This document shows, one piece after another, positions 15,662 to 21,625 of a stretch of 21,625 nucleotides of DNA. Each line of letters opens with the position of its first letter. Within the stretch, counting starts at the first letter, position 1. The notes below the pieces were generated by a model that saw only the letters and a program-made list of their open reading frames with translations, made no database searches and was not told the DNA's origin. Location: assembly GCA_964645005.1 (NCBI GenBank), contig CAZXYS010000056.1:1-21625 (forward strand). The letters run 5' to 3'. The position numbers were made by a program, and so were the translations under genes. The stretch is from CAZXYS01 sp964645005 (GTDB taxonomy: Bacteria > Bacteroidota > Ignavibacteria > Kapaibacteriales > UBA2268).

Positions 15662-15717
15662 GTTCCCCTCCTTGAGTTAAGGAGGGGAGTGAAGCCGAAG
15701 ACTTTACGGGGTGGTTC
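15662..15717. repeat. Palindromic dispersed repeat, copy C, between convergent genes
   Basis: CCCCTCCTT (15665-15673) and AAGGAGGGG (15679-15687) form a perfect 9-bp hairpin with loop GAGTT. A second imperfect hairpin (GTGAAG and CTTTAC around CGAAGA) and GGGGTGGTT follow. The element fills the whole gap between the EEP gene and etfA and directly abuts the etfA stop codon, so it probably serves as a bidirectional terminator. Confidence 0.75.
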
Positions 15718-16695
15718 TTATTTCCCCGTAACTTCTTTTACTCTTTCAGTCAATTTCGGAATAATCTCGAAAATGTCGCCGACTATGCCATAATCAGCCA
15801 CATTGAATATAGGCGCATCTTTGTCTTTGTTAATCGCAACAATTGTCTTTGAGCTCGACATACCTGCCAGATGCTGTACTGCGCCTGAAATAGCGCATGC
15901 AACATAAAGGGTGGGCGAAACAGTTTTACCGGTCTGACCGACCTGCTCGCTGTGCGGTCTCCAGCCTGCATCGACCACTGCCCTGGAAGCGCCTACGGCA
16001 GCGCCGAAAGCTTTTGCCAGATCTTCGATAAGATGGTAATTGTCCGGTCCTTTGATACCGCGACCGCCGGAAACAACAATGTCCGCTTCGGAAACATCCA
16101 GCTTGCCTTCATTCTTCTTAACTTCTTCGACGACTACAGGAATGTCATCTTCGCTCAGATCAGGCGTAAATTCGCTGAAGTTAACATCCGCCGGTGAGTC
16201 CGCTTTTACCGCCGTGAATACGTTCGGACGCAGCGTATATACTTTCTTCTCCGAGTCTACTTTTGTTGTGATTATGGCTTTCCCCGCATAGACAGGTTTT
16301 TTGGTTACAATACCGCCGTTATCAAAATTGAGATCAATTGCGTCGGCGATATACCCGGCATCCATTTTGACTGATACACGCGGTGCTATTTCATTACCGG
16401 CAGCGTTTGCGGACATAAGAACTACATCCGTATCCTGTTCCTGAGCAGCCTGTGCTATGGTCTTGGCTGCCGCTGTGGATGACCACTTCTGCAGAAGGTC
16501 ATGCTTTGCATTTACAACTTCGCCTAAACCGTATTCTCCGGCAGTTTTGGCGGCTGTTTCGCTTCCGTTTATGGTCAAGCCTACGATTGGCGTGTTATTA
16601 TCTTTGGCGATTTTATTTGCAGCGGAAATCACTTCGTAAGCGCTGCGTTTAAGAGTATCTCCTTTGACTTCAAGAAACACAAGAATTTTCTTCAT
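15718..16695 (-). CDS. etfA: Electron transfer flavoprotein subunit alpha
   Basis: EtfA binds FAD and, with EtfB, carries electrons from acyl-CoA and related dehydrogenases to the quinone pool. 325 residues, the typical length. The C-terminal FAD domain shows SGGRGIKGP (209-217), SRAVVDAGW (237-245), QVGQTGKTVSP (251-261), ISGAVQH (269-275) and INKDKDAPIF (288-297), all standard. The N-terminal Rossmann-like half (MKKILVFLEVKGD...) is as expected. AAGGAG seven bases before the ATG confirms the start. It lies 37 bp downstream of etfB on the same strand, the usual etfBA order. It ends directly at the palindromic repeat, copy C. No bifurcation-specific features could be judged from sequence alone. 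Confidence 0.97.
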   Translation of the reverse strand: MKKILVFLEVKGDTLKRSAYEVISAANKIAKDNNTPIVGLTINGSETAAKTAGEYGLGEVVNAKHDLLQKWSSTAAAKTIAQAAQEQDTDVVLMSANAAGNEIAPRVSVKMDAGYIADAIDLNFDNGGIVTKKPVYAGKAIITTKVDSEKKVYTLRPNVFTAVKADSPADVNFSEFTPDLSEDDIPVVVEEVKKNEGKLDVSEADIVVSGGRGIKGPDNYHLIEDLAKAFGAAVGASRAVVDAGWRPHSEQVGQTGKTVSPTLYVACAISGAVQHLAGMSSSKTIVAINKDKDAPIFNVADYGIVGDIFEIIPKLTERVKEVTGK

Positions 16696-16732
16696 GATCT
16701 AGCTCCTTATAAATTATTGTCTTAATTATTAA

Positions 16733-17479
16733 TTATATTACCTTGGCTTCTTCGTGAAGTTTCTTCACCAGTTCGTTGATATCTTCGTCGGAATCGCCCA
16801 GAATAACGTTCTTGCGTTCTCTTGAGGGCAGTTCCATGCCAAGGATAGACGTCTTCGTATCGGTCGCAGCGGCGTCGCGTTCGTCGATAGGCTTTTTCTT
16901 GGCTTTCATGATGTCCGGCAGCTTGGGATAGCGCGGCTCATTAAGCCCTTTCTGCGTGCTAATGATGCACGGCATCTTGGTTTTTACGAATTCCGTACCG
17001 CCTTCGATATCTCTTTCAGCGCTGATTTCACTATCGCTGATATCCAGCTTCGAGACGACCGATACGGAAGGCAGACCGGTCAGTTCGCCGAGCATCGAAG
17101 CCATCGCGAATGAGTCGAAATCAATGCTTTGACGTCCCAGAAGAATTAGATCAGGATTTAATTCCTTTGCATAATCAGCAAGATTTTTTGCTGCGTAAAA
17201 TGAATCGAAATCGGCTTGCCCTTTTATCAGGACTGCCTTGTCCACCCCCATAGCGAGAGCGGTTCTAAGTACATCTTTGTTATCGTCAGTGCCAACAGTA
17301 ACGGCTGTAACTTCGCCGCCGTTTTTCTCTTTTAGCTGCAAGCCTTCTTCGAGGGCTAATTCATCATAAGGATTAACTATGAATTTTACGCCCTGAGTCT
17401 CGATCGATTTGCCATCGGCTCCTACATTTACCTTGGTCGTAGTATCCGGTACTCTTGAAATACAAACTAAAATGTTCAT
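16733..17479 (-). CDS. etfB: Electron transfer flavoprotein subunit beta
   Basis: The partner of EtfA; it binds AMP and completes the soluble electron carrier. 248 residues with the expected marks: ISRVPDTTTKV at the start, NPYDELALEEGLQLKE (36-51), LLGRQSIDFDSF for the recognition-loop side, and the family signature EPRYPKLPDIMKAKKKPI. GGAG five bases before the ATG supports the start. It is the first gene of the etfBA pair; a perfect 10-bp inverted repeat at 17542-17564, about 60 bp upstream, overlaps a possible -35 box and may control the pair. The dehydrogenases that feed it are not in the window. Confidence 0.96.
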   Translation of the reverse strand: MNILVCISRVPDTTTKVNVGADGKSIETQGVKFIVNPYDELALEEGLQLKEKNGGEVTAVTVGTDDNKDVLRTALAMGVDKAVLIKGQADFDSFYAAKNLADYAKELNPDLILLGRQSIDFDSFAMASMLGELTGLPSVSVVSKLDISDSEISAERDIEGGTEFVKTKMPCIISTQKGLNEPRYPKLPDIMKAKKKPIDERDAAATDTKTSILGMELPSRERKNVILGDSDEDINELVKKLHEEAKVI

Positions 17480-17529
17480 TACTTCTCCGATTTTTTAAAA
17501 CTTACCAGATTTATTTCAACAATTTGTAA

Positions 17530-17564
17530 ATAGTAATTTTCTAAAATTGTATGATACAATTTTA
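17530..17564 (-). promoter_or_regulatory. Inverted repeat, candidate operator, overlapping a possible etfBA promoter
   Basis: TAAAATTGTA (17542-17551) and TACAATTTTA (17555-17564) are perfect inverted arms around TGA. On the minus strand, TTGTAT (17554-17559) and TACTAT (17530-17535) spaced by 18 bases could be -35 and -10 boxes, so a dimeric repressor on the repeat would cover the promoter. The arms are too AT-rich for a good intrinsic terminator of the gene ending at 17600. Confidence 0.45.
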
Positions 17565-17599
17565 CAAATATAAAGAAAATCATGTATCATGAAAGTTTT

Positions 17600-18031
17600 T
17601 CAGTCTTTACGAATTATGAAGACGAGCGCCCCGTTATATTTTTCAGGCAAATCCATCTTACACGGCGGGACATTGTTGAATTTGCATTCGGCGGGCATGG
17701 TCATTTTGCAAGGTTCGTCACTTTGCAGCACTTCGATCTTGACGGAACCGTCCGTGCCGCCTTCTTTCTTCAACCCGCAGACAAGCACCTGCCACACAAG
17801 ACTATGCTTGTGCAGTTGAAGCATTGACGTTTTCATCGTTTTCAATTTATAATTGCCGTCATCAACGGAAAGCTTCCAGCCTTCTTTTTCTTTTTCCCCT
17901 TCGTCATACAGGCGGAAATCTGCTCCTGCGGCAAGCTCTCTGTCGATATATAATTTAATGGTTATGAATGAACTCTTATTTGCATCCAATATGCAGTAAC
18001 GCGCTTTAGATACCTTATGTATTGATTTCAT
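17600..18031 (-). CDS. Unrecognised 143-residue protein with a PCKM-type cysteine cluster
   Basis: I do not recognise a family. The frame is intact, has no signal peptide or membrane segment, and is predicted soluble and beta-rich. The N-terminal half is Lys-rich. The C-terminal third contains a cysteine cluster EPCKMTMPAECKF followed by PPCKMDLP, in which P-C-K-M occurs twice about 15 residues apart; further cysteines lie at ARYCIL and LVCGLK. A metal or disulfide role is possible but unproven. Its orientation matches etfBA, 120 bp away, and the operator-like repeat between them suggests separate control. There is no strong ribosome site before the ATG at 18029-18031. Codon usage looks like that of its neighbours, supporting a real gene. 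Confidence 0.6.
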   Translation of the reverse strand: MKSIHKVSKARYCILDANKSSFITIKLYIDRELAAGADFRLYDEGEKEKEGWKLSVDDGNYKLKTMKTSMLQLHKHSLVWQVLVCGLKKEGGTDGSVKIEVLQSDEPCKMTMPAECKFNNVPPCKMDLPEKYNGALVFIIRKD

Positions 18032-18228
18032 AATATCACAATTACTATAAGTTTAACTTTTTATGATAATTTAAAAATTATGTTTGTGAAATACAATATA
18101 ATTCTCACTAATTAAAATTCTTACTCTGAAAAAATGTAATTCTAAAAACATATTTAGATCCTTTTTGATAGTGGTTAAAGGTTAAAGTTTTAAGAGAAAT
18201 TTCTCTAATTGGTCTTCATATTTTTTCA

Positions 18229-21141
18229 TTAACCTTTTTCCAGTTCCTTCTTAAGATATATACCGGTGAAGCTATCCTTATTCTTAACAATGTCTTCCGG
18301 CGAACCCTCTGCTATGATATATCCGCCCTTCGAGCCGCCCTCGGGACCGAGGTCAATTATCCAGTCCGTGTACTTTATGACATCCGGGTTGTGCTCAATA
18401 ATGATCACCGTGTTGCCTTTCTCTACCAGCTCGTCGAGCAGGCGTAAAAGAATTTTTATATCCTCGAAATGCAGCCCGGTAGTGGGTTCATCAAGAAGAT
18501 AAAGAGTATTACCCGTACTGACTTTTGACAGTTCCGTTGCGAGCTTCACGCGCTGGGCTTCGCCGCCGGAAAGTGTCGGCGCCTGCTGCCCGAGAGTGAT
18601 ATATCCCAGCCCTACGTTGAGCAGCGTCTGCAGTTTTGACTTTATCCGCGGTATTTCACTGAATAGCTCAATCGCTTCCTCGACGGTCATGTCCAGTACA
18701 TCCGCAATGGAATTTCCCTTGTATTGCACCGAGAGCGTTTCCTTGTTATAGCGCTTGCCGTTGCACTCGTCGCACTTGATGTAAACGTCCGGCAGGAAGT
18801 TCATCTCGATCTTCTTTATGCCGGCGCCCTGGCATTCCTCGCACCTGCCGCCCTGCACATTGAAAGAAAATCTGCCCGGTTTGTAGCCGCGCATCTTCGA
18901 TTCCGGCAGCATAGCGAAGAAATCCCGGATAAGAGTGAACAATCCCGTATATGTTGCCGGATTGGACCGCGGTGTCCTGCCAATCGGCGACTGATCTATC
19001 TCGATGACTTTGTCGATATTCTCGAGACCTTCGATAGAGTCATATTCCAGCGGCGTCATTGTCGATTTGTAAAAATGCCGGGAAAGAATTGGATATAGCG
19101 TATCATTGATAAGCGAAGATTTTCCCGAGCCGCTCATGCCGGTGACGCAGATAGATACCCCCAGCGGGATTGTCAGGTTCACATTCTGCAGATTATTACC
19201 CCGCGCGTCTTTCAGGACAATTTTGCTGCCATTGCCTTTTCTGCGTGACTTTGGCACTTCGATCTCTCTCTTATCAGCGAGGTATTGAGCGGTGAGGGAT
19301 TTATCAAGGACACCGTCGGTAAGCTCGCGCAGTTTATTTGGCGTGTCGGAAATGATAATGTTGCCGCCGTGGACGCCAGCGCCAGGTCCCATGTCAATCA
19401 CGAAATCGGCGCTTTCGATCATCGCTTTGTCGTGCTCGACGACTATAACGGTATTGCCGAGGTCGCGCAGATTATGCAGGGACTTTATCAGCTTACTGTT
19501 GTCATGTTGGTGCAGACCTATGCTTGGCTCGTCAAGTATATACATAATGCCTACAAGCTGCGAGCCTATCTGCGAAGCCAGCCTTATCCGCTGCGATTCG
19601 CCGCCGGACAGAGAGCGCGCCGACCGTTCCAGACTTAAATAGGTCAATCCGACATCGTTAAGGAACTGCAGGCGGGCTATGATTTCCTTCAAAATGAGAT
19701 TGGCGATCATCATATCCCGCTCGTCGAGCTTTTCCTCTAATTCCCGAATATCTTCCAATTCATGCTGAATATCCGGTTTTACGAGATCGTGGATGTTTTT
19801 TCCATTGATATAGACGGATAGATTTTCCTGCCGCAGCCGCCCGCCGCCGCATGATTTACAAATGTTAGAAGACATGAATGATTCGAGATTCCGCCGAGCA
19901 GAAGCGCTGCCGGTGGTTTCGTAAATATGCCGCAGATTGGGAATAAGTCCTATAAATTCATGGAAATACACTTTTTGCTTGCCGCCTGAAAATTTGTAAT
20001 CGACTGATATCTTCTCGCTTTTAGCGCCGTGAAGCAGGCGATCCATGATCTCATCGGGGATGTCCTTTATAGGCATGTCGAGGTCGAGCCCCGTCTTCTT
20101 GGCGAAAGCCTTCACCTGCGTCCACATCCAGGTCTGACGTTTTTTACCGAGCGGAACAATACCGCCATTGTTTATCGAAAGAGTCTTATCGGGGATCATC
20201 AGATCCCTGTTGAAATCCCGCTTAATGCCAAGCCCCTGACATTCATGGCAGGCGCCGTAAGGCGAGTTGAACGAGAACATATTCGGCGCCAGCGGCTCAT
20301 ACGCTCTGCCGCACGATGGACAGGAATACGCCGTGCTATAGAAGTTCTCTTCCCAGCCGCCGTCCTTTTCGATCAGCAGCATTAGATTGCCGTCGCTTCT
20401 CTTGAGAGCCAGAGCGACGGATTCATTTATCCGCTGCTCATGCTGAAGGGTTGCCTCGCATCTGTCCACCACGAGTTCGATGTCATGCGTCTTATACCTG
20501 CTGATCTGCATTCCCGGCGTTATCTCTTTTATCTCGCCGTCAACGCGCACCCGGGTAAAGCCAAGCTTCATCAACTGCTCGAACAGATCGCGGTAATGAC
20601 CTTTCCTCGCTCGAACGAGCGGGGAAAGTATCTGAATTCGCTTCCCCGAATAATTTTTCAGTATTTCTTCAACAATTGAATCCTGCGACTTTTTCTCGAC
20701 GGGAACCTGGCAATCCACGCAGTACTGTTTGCCAATCTTCGCAAAAAGAAGGCGCAGATAGTCATATATCTCGGTGACAGTGCCTACTGTAGAGCGTGGA
20801 TTGGCGCCGAGGGTTTTCTGCTCGATGGAAATTGCCGGTGAGAGCCCGTCGATCCTATCGACGTCCGGCTTTTTCATCATGCCGAGGAACTGCCGTGCGT
20901 AGGATGACAGGCATTCCACGTAGCGGCGCTGCCCTTCGGCATAGAGCGTGTCGAAAGCGAGGCTGGACTTACCGGAGCCCGAAAGCCCTGTGATGACTAT
21001 CATCTGATCCCGCGGGATGTCCGCATTGACGCTCTGCAGGTTATGTTCACGAGCGCCGCGGACGATAATGTCTTTCAGTTCCTCATCCGGCGGGAAATCC
21101 TCGCTGAAAAATTTATCTTTGTCAGTGTCGTTTCGCATCAT
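18229..21141 (-). CDS. uvrA: UvrABC system protein A (excinuclease ABC subunit A)
   Basis: UvrA is the damage-recognition ATPase of bacterial nucleotide excision repair; as a dimer it scans DNA with UvrB. 970 residues, slightly longer than usual. It carries two ABC ATPase modules: Walker A GLSGSGKSS (52-60) with signature LSGGESQR (511-518), and Walker A GMSGSGKSS (668-676) with signature LSGGEAQR (857-864). Zinc-binding cysteine pairs sit at C274/C277 with C298/C301 and at C767/C770 with C790/C793; a further CVDC is in the UvrB-interaction region. All hallmark residues are intact. The start gives about 20 extra acidic residues before the usual VRGAREHNL beginning; no ribosome site is clear, so a later start is possible but no better one is seen. 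Transcription runs leftward, and no uvrB or uvrC is present in the window. Confidence 0.97.
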   Translation of the reverse strand: MMRNDTDKDKFFSEDFPPDEELKDIIVRGAREHNLQSVNADIPRDQMIVITGLSGSGKSSLAFDTLYAEGQRRYVECLSSYARQFLGMMKKPDVDRIDGLSPAISIEQKTLGANPRSTVGTVTEIYDYLRLLFAKIGKQYCVDCQVPVEKKSQDSIVEEILKNYSGKRIQILSPLVRARKGHYRDLFEQLMKLGFTRVRVDGEIKEITPGMQISRYKTHDIELVVDRCEATLQHEQRINESVALALKRSDGNLMLLIEKDGGWEENFYSTAYSCPSCGRAYEPLAPNMFSFNSPYGACHECQGLGIKRDFNRDLMIPDKTLSINNGGIVPLGKKRQTWMWTQVKAFAKKTGLDLDMPIKDIPDEIMDRLLHGAKSEKISVDYKFSGGKQKVYFHEFIGLIPNLRHIYETTGSASARRNLESFMSSNICKSCGGGRLRQENLSVYINGKNIHDLVKPDIQHELEDIRELEEKLDERDMMIANLILKEIIARLQFLNDVGLTYLSLERSARSLSGGESQRIRLASQIGSQLVGIMYILDEPSIGLHQHDNSKLIKSLHNLRDLGNTVIVVEHDKAMIESADFVIDMGPGAGVHGGNIIISDTPNKLRELTDGVLDKSLTAQYLADKREIEVPKSRRKGNGSKIVLKDARGNNLQNVNLTIPLGVSICVTGMSGSGKSSLINDTLYPILSRHFYKSTMTPLEYDSIEGLENIDKVIEIDQSPIGRTPRSNPATYTGLFTLIRDFFAMLPESKMRGYKPGRFSFNVQGGRCEECQGAGIKKIEMNFLPDVYIKCDECNGKRYNKETLSVQYKGNSIADVLDMTVEEAIELFSEIPRIKSKLQTLLNVGLGYITLGQQAPTLSGGEAQRVKLATELSKVSTGNTLYLLDEPTTGLHFEDIKILLRLLDELVEKGNTVIIIEHNPDVIKYTDWIIDLGPEGGSKGGYIIAEGSPEDIVKNKDSFTGIYLKKELEKG

Positions 21142-21282
21142 TTTGCCGTATTAAAAACAAATATTCTGGTACAACCTGCAAATATAGGAAAAATTTTGTG
21201 TTTGTGTAATGAATATTAAAATCAAATTTTGGTAATATCGTAAATATTTGTAAATGTAGTAATTTAAACAATCTTATTCTTG

Positions 21283-21495
21283 TGGATACAGAGTGTTTAT
21301 GTAAATCCTTAATATCGTCGACAGGGAATATCTGGAGAACTATATGAGCATGTGAAAAAACTTGCATCTGACCATGCTCACGTTCTCGGATTCAGATTGT
21401 ACGTTGAAAAAGCAAATGAAATAGCACTTAAAGCTTATGAAGCATTGTGAATGAGAGAGACATACAATAAATTGTTTGAGGAAATAAAAATTTAA
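21283..21495 (+). pseudogene. Decayed GNAT N-acetyltransferase, C-terminal half only
   Basis: One plus-strand frame reads WIQSVYVNP, stop, YRRQGISGELYEHVKKLA, SDHAHVLGFRLYVEKANE, IALKAYEAL, stop, MRETYNKLFEEIKI, stop. This is the acetyl-CoA-binding core (R-R-Q-G-I-x-G) and following strands of a GNAT acetyltransferase. Two in-frame stops break it: TAA at 21310-21312 where the family usually has Glu (GAA to TAA), and TGA at 21448-21450 where it has Gly (GGA to TGA). The N-terminal half is missing and upstream sequence is AT-rich with stops. It is therefore a pseudogene, not a sequencing artefact of a single base. Confidence 0.8.
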
Positions 21496-21587
21496 AGTAA
21501 ATCTGACGAATATGTGCCGAAATGATATTAATATCTATCTTTGGGATGATTAATTTGAATCTATTCATCAGGAAAATTCATTATAAG

Positions 21588-21625
21588 AATTCCCTCATCC
21601 CTAATCCCTTCTTCCAAGTGGAGAA
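21588..21625. repeat. Partial dispersed repeat at right edge
   Basis: TTCCCTCATCCCTAATCCC is followed by a near-palindrome (TTCTTCC, AAGT, GGAGAA). Elements built on a light hairpin of this kind plus a TAGGGATGAGGG tail recur between genes in several bacterial phyla, as I recall. It is cut by the window end, so its full length is unknown. It differs from the CCCCTCCTT family in this window. Confidence 0.45.

Noticed and set aside
18193..18206. 14-bp palindrome AGAGAAATTTCTCT 3' of uvrA
   Set aside because: No loop, AT-rich and only 14 bp, so it is a poor terminator; chance is likely in this composition.

Overview
The window looks like a chromosomal segment from a member of the Fibrobacterota-Chlorobi-Bacteroidota group. 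The main evidence is a set of secreted proteins ending in type IX secretion (T9SS) type A sorting domains with the YPNP motif (ends of the genes at 147, 1758 and 7475, plus a remnant at 1539). An Ignavibacteria- or Kapabacteria-like lineage would fit the moderate GC and the dispersed CCCCTCCTT/AAGGAGGGG palindromes, but the sequence alone does not fix the taxonomy. UAG, UAA and UGA all serve as normal stops, so the genetic code looks standard.

Positions 147-7057 (minus strand) hold an AT-rich surface-protein operon, read from right to left: a repeat-rich tail-fibre-like protein, a PKD-like lipoprotein, and a large T9SS cargo protein. The two junctions between these three are ATGA stop/start overlaps. 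After a palindromic repeat and a leftover T9SS tail comes a second T9SS cargo protein. Two genes here are disrupted in suggestive ways. The first gene's signal peptide is separated from its body by a G8 homopolymer, which is a +1 frameshift. The large T9SS cargo is cut by one in-frame UAG between its signal-peptide half and its sorting-domain half.

Positions 7058-7474 form a divergent intergenic region. At 7475-9835 lies a secreted transglutaminase-like T9SS protein, followed by a small MITE-like nested inverted repeat and another palindromic repeat.

Positions 10113-15645 carry housekeeping and accessory genes: dUTPase (dut), a DUF89 metal-dependent phosphatase, a DUF2007/zinc-ribbon protein, a Dph6-like ATP pyrophosphatase, an outer-membrane beta-barrel, proline dehydrogenase, and a lipoprotein of the endonuclease/exonuclease/phosphatase (EEP) fold. 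The convergent DUF89 and DUF2007 genes share one perfect hairpin containing both stop codons.

Positions 15718-21141 (minus strand) carry etfBA, preceded by a perfect 10-bp inverted repeat that may be an operator, then an unrecognised cysteine-containing protein and uvrA. The right edge contains a decayed GNAT acetyltransferase, with no intact reading frame, and the start of another dispersed repeat.

The most unusual content is the surface-protein operon (signs of on/off switching or decay, domain-level mosaicism, repeat modules). No defence system, CRISPR array, tRNA, rRNA or intact transposase was seen.
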